Positions 11,529 through 19,416 of a stretch of DNA of 64,000 bases are shown piece by piece. Where the stretch lies: contig NZ_JAKWBE010000004.1 in assembly GCF_022513565.1 (NCBI RefSeq), positions 62,001-126,000 on the forward strand, given 5' to 3'. The DNA comes from Streptomyces gilvus (GTDB lineage Bacteria > Actinomycetota > Actinomycetes > Streptomycetales > Streptomycetaceae). Made by a program: the position numbers and the translations under genes. Within the stretch, counting starts at the first letter, position 1. Every line of letters starts with the position of its first letter. The notes below the pieces were generated by a model that saw nothing but the letters and a program-made list of their open reading frames with translations, was not told the origin of the DNA and searched no databases.

Positions 11529-12224
11529 GTGCGTGTCCAGTCGCTGACGCTGGCCGCGGCCTGCGCCGCCCTGCTCGCCCCGGCCGCGCTGCCCGCGGCC
11601 CAGCACCGCATCGCCGGGGAGCCGGTGGCCTGGCGGGAGGGCGAGGTCGGGGCCGCCGACCTGCTGGCCAAGGTGCGTGACTGCGCCCAGGTCTCGCGCG
11701 GCCGCTACCGCAGCGACGAGGGCGCCCGGGCCACCGTCCCGGTCTGCGCCACGCGCGACGCCGTCTTCTGGAAGGCCGACCTGGACATCGACTGCGACGG
11801 CCGGCCCGGGCCGCGCTGCAACCGCCGCACCGACCCGTTCTTCTCCGCCGCCACCGCCTTCCAGCAGTCCGACGGCCGCCAGCTGAGCGCGGAGAGCCTG
11901 CCGTACATCGTCGTGCCGGCCGTGAGCCGCGTCTGGAACCACGGGAGTCACGGGGTGCGCGGCGGTTCGGTCGCCGCCGTCGTCTACCGGGACCGGGTGC
12001 AGTACGCGGTCGTCGGCGACATCGGCCCCCGGGGGATCATCGGCGAGGCCTCCTACGCCACCGCCCGGGGGCTCGGCATCACCCCCGACCCGCGCGGCGG
12101 TGGCGCGGCCTCCGGCGTCACCTACATCGTCTTCAAGGACTCCCAGGTCAAGCCGATCGAGGACCACGCCGCCGCCGTCGCCACCGGACAGCGGCTGGCG
12201 CGGCTGTTCGTGCGGGGGAAGTGA
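11529..12224 (+). CDS. secreted GH75-family chitosanase
   Basis: 231 residues from GTG 11529, with AGGAGAGGG upstream. A signal peptide (LTLAAACAALLAPAALPAA) leads into the GH75 core: IDCDGRPGPRCN and TDPFFSAATAF, then RGGSVAAVVYRD, then VVGDIGPRGIIGEAS, then GVTYIVF and PIEDHAAAVATG. In this family the Asp of VVGD and the Glu of GEAS are the likely catalytic acids, and both are present. Length fits single-domain bacterial members. The enzyme would hydrolyse chitosan outside the cell. It is convergent with the SDR gene, ending seven bases away. Confidence 0.87.
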   Translation: MRVQSLTLAAACAALLAPAALPAAQHRIAGEPVAWREGEVGAADLLAKVRDCAQVSRGRYRSDEGARATVPVCATRDAVFWKADLDIDCDGRPGPRCNRRTDPFFSAATAFQQSDGRQLSAESLPYIVVPAVSRVWNHGSHGVRGGSVAAVVYRDRVQYAVVGDIGPRGIIGEASYATARGLGITPDPRGGGAASGVTYIVFKDSQVKPIEDHAAAVATGQRLARLFVRGK

Positions 12225-12231
12225 CCGGGCG

Positions 12232-12993
12232 TCAGACCGCCGACCAGCCGTCGTCCACGGGCAGCACCACACCGTTGATGTTGCTCGCCGCGTCCGAGGC
12301 GAGGAACACGATGGCGGCGGCCTGCTCCTCGGGCCGGGCGACGCGGCCGAGGTTGACGAAGTGCGGGCCGAGCGCGGCCGGGCCGTGCGCGGCCTGGTCG
12401 GCGTCCACCGCGATGTTGGTCGCGGTACCGCCCGGGGCGATGGCGTTCGCCCGGATGCCCTGCTTGCGGTACATCACCGCGAGCGACTTGGTGAGCCCCA
12501 CCACCCCGTGCTTCGAGGCGGTGTAGGCCGCGCCTGCCGCGCTGCCGCGCAGGCCCGCCTCCGAGGCCGTGTTGACGACGGCGCCCCGGCCCGCCGCCAG
12601 CATGTGCGGCAGCACCGCCCGCGTCAGCAGGAACGGCGCGGTCAGGTTGATCCGGATCACCCGCTCCCACTCGGCGTCGCTCACGTCCGCCAGCGCCGAC
12701 ATACGGTCCATGATCCCGGCGTTGTTCACCAGGACGTCCACCCCGCCGAACCGCTCCACCGCCGTCTCCGCCACCCGGTCGACCACGGCCTGCTCGCTCA
12801 GGTCGCCCACCACGGCTACCGCGGTGCCGCCCGCCTGCACGATCTCCTTGACGGTGGCCCGCGCGCCCTCCTCGTTGAGGTCCGCGACCAGGACCCGGGA
12901 CCCTTCCGCCGCGAAGGCCAGGGCGGTGGCGCGCCCGATGCCCGAGCCCGCACCGGTGACGATGACGCTTCTTCCGTCGAGTCCGCTGGCCAT
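12232..12993 (-). CDS. SDR-family oxidoreductase
   Basis: 253 residues from ATG 12993, which has AGGAGC upstream; the frame extends further but without homology. It shows the classical short-chain dehydrogenase layout: cofactor loop TGAGSGIG, NNAG after beta-4, the catalytic YTASK pair and preceding Ser, and a C-terminal GVVLPVDDG. An acidic residue after beta-2 (VLVADLNEEG) suggests NAD(H). It is divergent from a TetR gene with a palindrome between them, so the pair is probably a self-contained regulatory unit. The substrate cannot be told from sequence. Confidence 0.88.
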   Translation of the reverse strand: MASGLDGRSVIVTGAGSGIGRATALAFAAEGSRVLVADLNEEGARATVKEIVQAGGTAVAVVGDLSEQAVVDRVAETAVERFGGVDVLVNNAGIMDRMSALADVSDAEWERVIRINLTAPFLLTRAVLPHMLAAGRGAVVNTASEAGLRGSAAGAAYTASKHGVVGLTKSLAVMYRKQGIRANAIAPGGTATNIAVDADQAAHGPAALGPHFVNLGRVARPEEQAAAIVFLASDAASNINGVVLPVDDGWSAV

Positions 12994-13055
12994 GGTGCTG
13001 CTCCTGTTCGTCGTGCGGGACGGGTCTCCCGGCGCTTCGAGGCTCACCATACGAC

Positions 13056-13078
13056 TTAATGTCTGCGAGTGACATAAA
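13056..13078. promoter_or_regulatory. imperfect palindrome between SDR and TetR genes
   Basis: TTAATGTC and GACATAAA flank a seven-base centre, matching at seven of eight paired positions. It sits in the 133-bp divergent intergenic region, 49 bases before the TetR start. It is the likely operator for the adjacent TetR protein. Confidence 0.6.
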
Positions 13079-13126
13079 TTCGTGGTGGAGAATTCCCGAG
13101 GACCGATCACGGAGCCGGAGGAGCAC

Positions 13127-13765
13127 ATGACCGCAGCCCGCGGGCGTACGGGACGACCGCCCCTCACCGAGGAGCGCAAGGCGGAGATCCGGCTGGAGAT
13201 CGCGCGGGCCGCGGTGGACCTGTTCGTCATCCAGGGCGTCACGGCCACCACCGGCGAGCAGATCGCCCGGGCCGTGGGTGTCTCCGCACGGACCGTGTGG
13301 CGCTATTTCCCCAGCAAGGAGGCCTGCGTACGGCCCCTGTTCACGGCCGGCATCGACCTGCTCGCCGCCCGTCTGCGGGAATGGCGGCCCGGCCGGCCGC
13401 TGGAGGAGATCTTCGCGCCCGAGAACACGACGGACCTCCAGCTCGTCGCGGGCCCGGACCGGGCCACCGTGGGGGCGCTGGTACGGCTGACCCGCACCGA
13501 GCCGGGACTGCGCGCGGTCTGGCTGCAGACGTACGACGAGGCCGAGCCGGTGTTCGCCGCCGCCCTCGCCGAGCGCGCCGGACTGCCGGCCGGTGATCTG
13601 CGGCCGGTCATCCAGGCGGCGATGTTCAACGCGGCCCTGCGGGCGGCGGTCGAGCACTACGCCTGGCACACCGCGGACACGGAGCCCGACCTCGCGACGG
13701 CGGAGGCCGAGCTCCTGGCCACGCTGCGCACGGCCCTCAAGACGGCGGCCGACGGCCTTACTTGA
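13127..13765 (+). CDS. TetR family transcriptional regulator
   Basis: 212 residues from ATG 13127, preceded by GGAGGAG; the upstream GTG at 13082 is poorly placed. The N-terminal helix-turn-helix (IARAVGVSARTVWRYFPSKE) is characteristic, and the C-terminal ligand domain is helical and diverged, as usual. It probably represses the divergent SDR gene and itself. The last eight bases overlap the end of the convergent acetyltransferase gene. Confidence 0.9.
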   Translation: MTAARGRTGRPPLTEERKAEIRLEIARAAVDLFVIQGVTATTGEQIARAVGVSARTVWRYFPSKEACVRPLFTAGIDLLAARLREWRPGRPLEEIFAPENTTDLQLVAGPDRATVGALVRLTRTEPGLRAVWLQTYDEAEPVFAAALAERAGLPAGDLRPVIQAAMFNAALRAAVEHYAWHTADTEPDLATAEAELLATLRTALKTAADGLT

Positions 13766-14294
13766 GACCCCGCCGGGCCAGGTCCAGGCGCATCCGCACG
13801 TAGTCGGCGCCCCCGGGCCCGGGCCGGTGATGCCCGTCCGGCCGCCAGCCATGCCGCGCGTAGAAGCCCTGGGCCCGGCCGTTGCGCTCCCAGGCCTCCA
13901 ACACGCCGGTCGTCAGCGAGGCCTCACGCAGCAGGCGCACGAACTCGGCGTGCAGCAGGCCGCCGACGCCCTGTCCCCAGGAGCCCGGACGGACATGGAT
14001 CTGGTAGAGCTGGCCCGCGGTCGCCGCGTCCACATCGGGTTCGTACGGAGGCCCGATCATCAGGATCCCCGCGAGCCCGCCCGCCCGTTCGGCGCAGACC
14101 ACGGTCATGTCGTCGGACCGCACGGCCCGCAGCCAGCCTTCCCGCCGACGGGCGTACGCCTCGGGGGAGTCGAGCTCCGCCGTCGGCACTCCGCCCGCCG
14201 CGTAGTAGGCGGTACGGGCCTGGGTGTGCAGGTCGGTGATCGCCTCCACGTCGTCGGGGTTCGCGGTCCGTAAGAGAGTTGTGGAACTGGTCAT
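13758..14294 (-). CDS. GNAT family N-acetyltransferase
   Basis: 178 residues. The acetyl-CoA-binding motif is visible as LYQIHVRPGSWGQGVGGLL (the Q/RxxGxG loop), followed by FVRLLREASLTTGVLEAWERN and FYARHGW, both typical of the GNAT core. The N-terminus (LLRTANPDDVEAITDLH) is the usual first strand. The gene lies 13 bases downstream-facing from dhaM's end and may be the last gene of the dhaKLM transcript. The substrate is unknown. Confidence 0.85.
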   Translation of the reverse strand: MTSSTTLLRTANPDDVEAITDLHTQARTAYYAAGGVPTAELDSPEAYARRREGWLRAVRSDDMTVVCAERAGGLAGILMIGPPYEPDVDAATAGQLYQIHVRPGSWGQGVGGLLHAEFVRLLREASLTTGVLEAWERNGRAQGFYARHGWRPDGHHRPGPGGADYVRMRLDLARRGLK

Positions 14295-14307
14295 GATCGG
14301 CTGTCGC

Positions 14308-14718
14308 TCAGGCCTTCCGGTAGGTGTACGCCTCCGCTGCCGCCGCCTCGACCGCGGCGAGGTCGGCCCCGGCCGCCGCCGTGACGACCGCGGCCACCGC
14401 GCCCTCCACGAACGGGGCGTCCACGAGGCGGGTGTTGGCGGGAAGTTCGTCGCCCTCGGCGAGCAGCGCCTTCACCGTGAGCACGGCACTGCCGAGATCG
14501 GTGAGCACGGCCACCCCGGCGCCCCGGTCCACGGAGGCGGCCGCCGCGGCGATCAGCTCCGCGCTCGTGCCGAGCCCGCCGCCCTCGGTGCCGCCCGCGG
14601 GGGCGACGGGCACCGACGTCCCGCCGCCCGCCAGCCCCTTCGCCAACTCGGCGACGGACGCGGCGACTTCCGCGCTGTGCGACACCAGCACGATGCCGAC
14701 CGTCCTGTCGTCACTCAC
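14308..14718 (-). CDS. dhaM: dihydroxyacetone kinase phosphotransfer subunit DhaM
   Basis: 136 residues, the length of a single EIIA-Man-type DhaM domain. The phosphoacceptor His is in VSHSAEVA (residue 14), and GTSAELIAAAAASVD and VLTDLGSAVLT match the family. It lacks the HPr and EI-like extensions found in some DhaM proteins, so phosphate must come from the general PTS. It overlaps the end of dhaL by eight bases, indicating translational coupling. The complex phosphorylates dihydroxyacetone to DHAP in the cytoplasm. Confidence 0.93.
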   Translation of the reverse strand: MSDDRTVGIVLVSHSAEVAASVAELAKGLAGGGTSVPVAPAGGTEGGGLGTSAELIAAAAASVDRGAGVAVLTDLGSAVLTVKALLAEGDELPANTRLVDAPFVEGAVAAVVTAAAGADLAAVEAAAAEAYTYRKA

Positions 14719-15310
14719 CGGCCGCCTCCGCGAGCCCCGCGATCAGCAGCGCCGACGAGGTGGCGCCGGGGTCCTGGTGGCCGACGCTGCGCTCGCCCAG
14801 ATAGCTGGCCCGGCCCTTGCGGGCCTGCAGCGGCGTCGTCGCCAGCGCACCCTGCTCGGCCGCCGTCCGGGCCGCCGGGAAGCCGTCGCCGAGCGCGTCC
14901 ACGGCCGGCACCAACGCGTCGATCATGGTCTTGTCGCCCGGTGCGGCACCCCCGAGCGTCATCACCGCGTCCACCCCGGCCCGCAGCGCCTCGGCCAGCT
15001 GCGCCTCGTCTACCTCGGCCGCATCGCCCAGCGCCTTGCCGGTGCGGCGCAGCAGCGTGCCGTACAGCGGCCCCGAGGCACCGCCGACGGTCGAGATCAA
15101 CTGCCGTCCGGAGAGCGTCAGGACCGCACCGGGGGTCTGCGGTGCCTCCTTCTCCAGCGCCGCGATGACGGCCTTGAAGCCGCGCTGCAGATTGCTGCCG
15201 TGGTCGGCGTCCCCGATGGGCGAGTCGAGAGCCGTGAGCCGCTCCGCCTCGCGGTCGACGGACGCGGCGGTCGCCGTCATCCAACGGCGGAAGAACTCGG
15301 CGTCGAGCAC
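14711..15310 (-). CDS. dhaL: dihydroxyacetone kinase ADP-binding subunit DhaL
   Basis: 199 residues. The Mg/ADP-binding motif GDADHGSN lies at about residues 32-39, followed by TVGGASGPLYGTLLRR and the C-terminal GHQDPGATS. DhaL holds ADP as a tightly bound cofactor that is rephosphorylated by DhaM and passes phosphate to the substrate on DhaK. The gene is 45 bases after dhaK and overlaps dhaM. Confidence 0.94.
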   Translation of the reverse strand: MLDAEFFRRWMTATAASVDREAERLTALDSPIGDADHGSNLQRGFKAVIAALEKEAPQTPGAVLTLSGRQLISTVGGASGPLYGTLLRRTGKALGDAAEVDEAQLAEALRAGVDAVMTLGGAAPGDKTMIDALVPAVDALGDGFPAARTAAEQGALATTPLQARKGRASYLGERSVGHQDPGATSSALLIAGLAEAAGE

Positions 15311-15355
15311 TGGATCTCCTTGCGTGGTAGGTACGTTGACACCCGGCCCGCCGTG

Positions 15356-16348
15356 CTACATCCCCCAGCGCAGCCCGGGCGTCCTCACCGGCGCGTCCCA
15401 GAGGCGGAGCAGCTCCTCGTCGACCTGGCACAGGGTGACCGAGGCGCCCGCCATGTCGAGGGAGGTGACGTAGTTGCCGACCAGGGTGCGGGCGACGGCC
15501 ACACCGCGTTGGGTGAGCACCCGCTGGACCTCGGCGTTGAACCCGTACAGCTCCAGCAGCGGGGTCGCGCCCATGCCGTTGACCAGGACGAGCACCGGAT
15601 TGCGGGGGGTCATGTCGTCCAGGATCGCGCCCACCGCGAAGTCGGCGATCTCGCCGGACGTCATCATCGCGCGCCGCTCCCGGCCGGGCTCGCCGTGGAT
15701 GCCGATGCCCAACTCCAGCTCGCCGGGCGGCAGATCGAAGGTGGGGCTGCCCTTGGCGGGGGTGGTGCAGGCGCTGAGGGCGACGCCGAAGCTGCGGGAG
15801 TTCTCGTTGACCTGCCGGCCGATCGCCTCCACCCGCTCCAGCGGCTGCCCCTCGTCCGCCGCGGCGCCGGCGATCTTCTCCACGAAGAGCGTCGCGCCGG
15901 TGCCGCGCCGGCCCGCCGTGTAGAGGCTGTCGGTGACCGCCACGTCGTCGTTGACCAGCACCTTGGCGACCTGGATGCCCTCGTCCTCGGCGAGTTCGGC
16001 CGCCATGTCGAAGTTCAGGACGTCACCGGTGTAGTTCTTCACGATGAACAGCACACCGGAGCCGCTGTCCACGGCCGCCGCGGCCCGCACCATCTGGTCC
16101 GGCACCGGGGAGGTGAACACCTCGCCCGGGCAGGCGGCCGACAGCATGCCGGGGCCCACGAAACCGCCGTGCAGCGGCTCGTGCCCCGAGCCGCCGCCGG
16201 AGATCAGGGCGACCTTTCCGGCCACGGGGGCGTCCCGCCGTACGATCACCCGGTTCTCCACGTCGACCGTCAGCTCGGGATGGGCCGCGGCCATGCCCCG
16301 CAACGCGTCGGCTACCACGGTTTCCGGAACATTGATCAACATCTTCAT
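15356..16348 (-). CDS. dhaK: dihydroxyacetone kinase substrate-binding subunit DhaK
   Basis: 330 residues from ATG 16348, with AGGAGG eight bases upstream; the longer frame is not coding. Landmarks are LISGGGSGHEPLHGGFVG near the N-terminus, VKNYTGDVLNF, and GIGIHGEPG, whose His is the residue that covalently holds dihydroxyacetone as a hemiaminal. First gene of dhaK-dhaL-dhaM. No DhaR-type activator is adjacent; the ArsR/SRPBCC pair upstream is separated by 184 bases and has its own operator. Confidence 0.94.
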   Translation of the reverse strand: MKMLINVPETVVADALRGMAAAHPELTVDVENRVIVRRDAPVAGKVALISGGGSGHEPLHGGFVGPGMLSAACPGEVFTSPVPDQMVRAAAAVDSGSGVLFIVKNYTGDVLNFDMAAELAEDEGIQVAKVLVNDDVAVTDSLYTAGRRGTGATLFVEKIAGAAADEGQPLERVEAIGRQVNENSRSFGVALSACTTPAKGSPTFDLPPGELELGIGIHGEPGRERRAMMTSGEIADFAVGAILDDMTPRNPVLVLVNGMGATPLLELYGFNAEVQRVLTQRGVAVARTLVGNYVTSLDMAGASVTLCQVDEELLRLWDAPVRTPGLRWGM

Positions 16349-16532
16349 GGGTTCCTCCTGGTGAGACGCGCGTCCGGCTCCTGGGCCCGTACTTGCGGCC
16401 ACTCTCGGAAGTATCCGCGTTCGGAGGGCGAAGGTCACGTGGACGGCGGGATCCCGCCGCGTCCCGAAGGCCCGGGCGGGGGTCTCGGTGGGGCGCGAGC
16501 CGGTCCCCACTGGTGGGAGCCGGGCGGGCCTT

Positions 16533-16901
16533 TCAGGGACCGTCGGTTTCGCCGGCTGAGGGCTCGGCGTCCTCCTCGGCCAGCGCCTTGATCGACCGCA
16601 GACGGCCCTCCCACTGCTCCGCCAGGGTGTCCAGCCAGCGGGTGGTGCGCCGCAGCGGCTGGAGGTCCGCGGTGTAACGGACCTCGCGTCCGGCCCGCCG
16701 CCCACGCACCAGTCCCGCGCGCTCCAGGACGGCCAGATGCTTGGCCACCGCCTGCCGTGTGACCGGGAGGGGCGCGGCGAGGGACGTGGAGGTCGCGTCG
16801 CCGTCGCGGACGAGGGCGGCGATGATCTGGCGGCGGACGGGGTCGGCCAGCGCCAGCAGGACGTCCTCGGGCGCGTGCACGCCGCCGTACGCTCCCGTCA
16901 T
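16533..16901 (-). CDS. ArsR family regulator
   Basis: 122 residues from ATG 16901. The winged-helix pattern is clear: VLLALADPVRRQIIAAL, then LPVTRQAVAKHLAVLERAGLV, then GREVRYTAD. No Cys metal site is present, as expected for the ArsR subgroup that travels with SRPBCC proteins. The start codon overlaps the SRPBCC stop (ATGA), so the two are translationally coupled. The protein probably binds the palindrome at 17409-17436. Confidence 0.9.
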   Translation of the reverse strand: MTGAYGGVHAPEDVLLALADPVRRQIIAALVRDGDATSTSLAAPLPVTRQAVAKHLAVLERAGLVRGRRAGREVRYTADLQPLRRTTRWLDTLAEQWEGRLRSIKALAEEDAEPSAGETDGP

Positions 16902-17356
16902 GCCGCAGGTTGCTCGCACTGCTCGCGCAGCTGGTCGAGCTTGCCGGGCCAGTTCCGGCTGTTGGCGCGGTGGCGATCGGCGGCCTCGTCGGCGGGCAGG
17001 CCGAGCCGGGCGAATCCGCTCTCGACCATGGTCAGCCGGGTGGCTCCCGCACTCTCGTCCCAGGTGAGCGTGAAGGTGACGAGGGTGGCGTTGGCATCGG
17101 TCGGTTCCTCGCCCGCGGCGCCCTGGGACCAGCGCCAGGAGAAGGTGTGCGGCGGATCGACCGTCTGGATGCGGGCCGGGATCGTGCCGTGGACGCCGTG
17201 GTCGAAGAGCAGGAGGCCGTCGGGGCGCAGCTCGACCTTGACCGGGTCGCCGTTGCCGAACCAGCGGCCCAGGAAGGCGGGTTCGGTGAGAACCGTCCAG
17301 ACCCGTTCCACGGGCGCGTCGATCAGGATGTCGCGTTCGATGACGTCGGGAAGCAT
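16898..17356 (-). CDS. SRPBCC (AHSA1-like) domain protein
   Basis: 152 residues from ATG 17356. The frame is open further to 17434, but that extension runs through the palindrome and lacks homology. The AHSA1/START-like fold is recognisable from IERDILIDAPVERVWTVLTEPAFLGRWFG at the N-terminus, TFSWRW in the middle and GATRLTMVESGF followed by a C-terminal helix (NWPGKLDQLREQCE). These proteins bind a hydrophobic ligand in a deep cavity. It is first in a two-gene unit with the ArsR regulator, a widespread pairing of unknown ligand. Confidence 0.87.
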   Translation of the reverse strand: MLPDVIERDILIDAPVERVWTVLTEPAFLGRWFGNGDPVKVELRPDGLLLFDHGVHGTIPARIQTVDPPHTFSWRWSQGAAGEEPTDANATLVTFTLTWDESAGATRLTMVESGFARLGLPADEAADRHRANSRNWPGKLDQLREQCEQPAA

Positions 17357-17408
17357 CGCGACCTCGTCTCGTAGGGATGCGCTACCACCAGGTTGCACGT
17401 CGAGCGCG

Positions 17409-17436
17409 GTATGCGCAACCACTTGGTTGCGCATAC
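17409..17436. promoter_or_regulatory. 28-bp palindrome, probable ArsR operator
   Basis: The arm GTATGCGCAACCA and its exact reverse complement flank a two-base centre (CT), giving 13 perfect pairs. It ends 53 bases upstream of the SRPBCC start. A further half-site (AGGTTGCAC) lies between it and the gene at about 17391. Position and symmetry suggest control by the ArsR protein of this unit. Confidence 0.75.
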
Positions 17437-17520
17437 GGGGAGACCGGTGGGACTGCGGAGCCGAGGGGGCGACAGCTCAGTCGGTCACGGCACGACGTCC
17501 TCCGGTCGGCCCCGTAACCA

Positions 17521-17534
17521 GGGCCGACCGGCCC
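17521..17534. promoter_or_regulatory. OsdR/DevR-like box, GGGCCGACCGGCCC
   Basis: Six-base arms pair perfectly around AC. It is 107 bases upstream of the XRE-PNPOx gene. The same 14-mer recurs before the response regulator at 30081. Confidence 0.6.
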
Positions 17535-17641
17535 AAGTGCGGACATACCCACCCGGACACCATGGGGTAGAGGGCCACCCGTGCGTCGTACGCGTTCGTC
17601 CGCACACGGGCGGCCGATCCGACGAGAGGGAGTGGCGGGCC

Positions 17642-18316
17642 ATGACGGAAAAGGCATCTTCCCCGGCCGTCGAGGCACACGCGCCGGGTGATCTCGGGCG
17701 TCGGCTCGTCGCACGGCGTACGGAACTCGGCCTGAGCCGCGAGCAGGCCGCCGACCGGGCCGGTATGGCGCCGGGCTATCTGCGGTACGTCGAGGAGCAC
17801 CCCGGTGCCGCGCCCGGCCCGGGCGTCCTGCTGCGGCTCGCGGAGGCGTTGGAGACCACCGTGCGGGACCTCACCGGCGGTGACACCGAGATGCCTCCGG
17901 GGTCCGGGCGGGCCGTTCGCGAACCCGAGTTCGTCGAGCTGAGCGCCACGGAGTGCCGGGCCCTGCTCGACACGCACGGTGTGGGACGGATCGCGGTGCC
18001 CACCGCATCCGGGCCCCTGGTCGTGCCGGTCAACTACAGCGTCGTCGACGGCGCGATCGTCTTCCGTACCGCACCGGGCACCACGCCCGCGCGGGCCTCC
18101 GGGCACCGGGTCGCCTTCGAGGTCGACCGGATCGACGACGCCTTCAGCAGCGGCTGGAGCGTGCTGGTGCGGGGGTACGCGGAGATCGTGACGGACCCCG
18201 CCGAGGCGGGCCGGCTCGCCGAGCTGGCCCACAGCACGCCCTGGGCGGGCGGACGGCGCGACCAGTGGGTGCGGGTGGACCCCCTCGCCGTCACCGGGCG
18301 CCGTATCGCGGTGTGA
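17642..18316 (+). CDS. XRE helix-turn-helix / PNPOx-fold fusion protein
   Basis: 224 residues from ATG 17642, preceded by GAGAGGGAG. Residues 15-75 form an XRE-type HTH (LGLSREQAADRAGMAPGYLRYVEE). Residues 95-224 form a split-barrel flavin-type domain of the pyridoxamine-phosphate-oxidase superfamily (LLDTHGVGRIAVPT; PLVVPVNYSVVDGAIVFRT; HRVAFEVDRID; GWSVLVRG). The domain may bind FMN, F420 or haem, so the protein could couple a redox signal to DNA binding. It is the first gene of the stress island and has its own box upstream. The exact role is unknown. Confidence 0.82.
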   Translation: MTEKASSPAVEAHAPGDLGRRLVARRTELGLSREQAADRAGMAPGYLRYVEEHPGAAPGPGVLLRLAEALETTVRDLTGGDTEMPPGSGRAVREPEFVELSATECRALLDTHGVGRIAVPTASGPLVVPVNYSVVDGAIVFRTAPGTTPARASGHRVAFEVDRIDDAFSSGWSVLVRGYAEIVTDPAEAGRLAELAHSTPWAGGRRDQWVRVDPLAVTGRRIAV

Positions 18317-18340
18317 TCCGGGACGTTCCGCGGCGGGACG

Positions 18341-18355
18341 GGGACCGATGGTCCC
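18341..18355. promoter_or_regulatory. OsdR/DevR-like box, GGGACCGATGGTCCC
   Basis: Perfect GGGACC/GGTCCC arms with a three-base centre, 76 bases before the PNPOx gene at 18432. Among the boxes in this window it is the one closest to the mycobacterial DosR half-site GGGAC. Confidence 0.68.
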
Positions 18356-18431
18356 TCACCCCGAGGGCTCGCCCGGCGCAGGATGGACGGAACGCTCCAG
18401 CGATGTACCCAGGTGAGAGACGGACTGGCCC

Positions 18432-18872
18432 ATGTATCCGAACGACGGTTTCCGCGAACTCGAACGGCCGGAGTGCCTGCGTCTGCTGGCGAAGGTGCCC
18501 GTCGGGCGCATCGTCCACACGCGGCAGGCCCTGCCGGCCGTGCTGCCCGTCAACTTCACCCTGGACGGCGACGGCGCGGTGCTGCTGCGCACCTCGGCGG
18601 CCTCGGAGCTGGCCCGCGCGGTCGACGGCGTGGTCGTGGCCTTCGAGGTCGACGAGGTCGACGCGGCCACCCACTCCGGCTGGAGCGTGGTCGTCACCGG
18701 TTCGGCGACGGTGGTGAAGGACCCCGCGGAGCACGAGCGCCTGACCCGGACCGGACCGCGATCCTGGGTGCCCTCACCCCGCGAGGTCTTCGTACGCATC
18801 GAGCCGGAACTCGTCACCGGCCGCGAACTGGTCGGCGGCCGCAGCCTGTACGGGGTACGACTGGCCCCCTGA
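18432..18872 (+). CDS. PNPOx-fold (pyridoxamine 5'-phosphate oxidase-like) protein
   Basis: 146 residues. The conserved start of this subgroup (ECLRLLAKVPVGRIVHTRQALPAVLPVNF) and GWSVVVTGSA are present, in the same order as in the domains at 17642-18316 and 28241-28696. It is a single split barrel with no extra domain. Proteins of this group bind flavin or F420 and act as small redox enzymes or sensors. It lies 115 bases after the XRE fusion gene with its own box, and is followed by a strong terminator. Confidence 0.83.
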   Translation: MYPNDGFRELERPECLRLLAKVPVGRIVHTRQALPAVLPVNFTLDGDGAVLLRTSAASELARAVDGVVVAFEVDEVDAATHSGWSVVVTGSATVVKDPAEHERLTRTGPRSWVPSPREVFVRIEPELVTGRELVGGRSLYGVRLAP

Positions 18873-18917
18873 GCGTTCCCGGACCCCGGCCGACCGTCCC
18901 GGGTCACGGCCGGCCGA

Positions 18918-18962
18918 ACAGCCTGGTGGCACCGTCCCTTTCGGACGGTGCCACCAGGCTGT
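18918..18962. terminator. strong bidirectional hairpin
   Basis: Two perfectly complementary 20-base arms (left arm begins ACAGCCTGGTGG) flank a five-base loop (CTTTC). It lies between the end of the PNPOx gene and the end of the convergent flavohaemoglobin remnant, so it can end transcripts from both sides. Confidence 0.88.
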
Positions 18963-18985
18963 CGTGTGTCAGGCCGTGCCGTGTG

Positions 18986-19368
18986 TCAGGCCGTGGGGTC
19001 CGGCAGCCAGAGGTCGGGGCCGAAGACCTCGTACCGGATGCGCCGTGCCGGGACGCCGGCGCCGAGCAGCTGGGCGCGTGCGTCGCGCATGAAGGGCAGC
19101 GGACCGCGCAGGAACACCGTGGCGTCGTGGGGGAGTTCGATGTCGCTCAGGTCCATGAGCCCGGTACGGGAGCCGGGTTCCTCCGGCCCCGGCCGTTCGT
19201 ACCAGAACTCGGCCCGTGCGCCCGGCAGTTGCGCGACCAGGTCACGGGTCTCGGTGCGCAGGGGGTGGTCGGCGGGGGAGCGGTCGGCGTGCAGGACGAG
19301 CACCGGGCGGGTGGCGCCGACGGATTCGAGGTGGGCCAGGATGCCCGCCATCGGGGTGCAGCCGATGT
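18986..19368 (-). pseudogene. C-terminal remnant of a flavohaemoglobin (nitric oxide dioxygenase)
   Basis: About 127 residues match the NAD-binding end of Hmp-type flavohaemoglobins: IGCTPMAGILAHLESVG, VLVLHADRSPADHPLR, FWYERPGPEEPGSRTG, FLRGPLPFMRDARAQLL and YEVFGPDLWLPDP before the stop. The globin domain and the FAD-binding part (about 260 residues) are missing; upstream of the remnant the sequence runs directly into the end of the SpoIIE gene. No start codon with a ribosome site exists. A nitric oxide detoxifying gene was probably lost by deletion. Confidence 0.78.
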
Positions 19369-19416
19369 CTCGGCGGTACCGGGTTGTCCCGTCAGGCCTC
19401 TCCTCGCCGCGGACGT

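Noticed and set aside
11272..11547. Small plus-strand frame (91 codons) before the chitosanase gene
   Set aside because: No suitable ribosome site, no recognisable family, and it runs past the chitosanase start in another frame.
14308..16348. Glycerol or aldehyde metabolic cluster around dhaKLM
   Set aside because: No glycerol dehydrogenase, transporter or DhaR gene is adjacent; only the kinase is supported.
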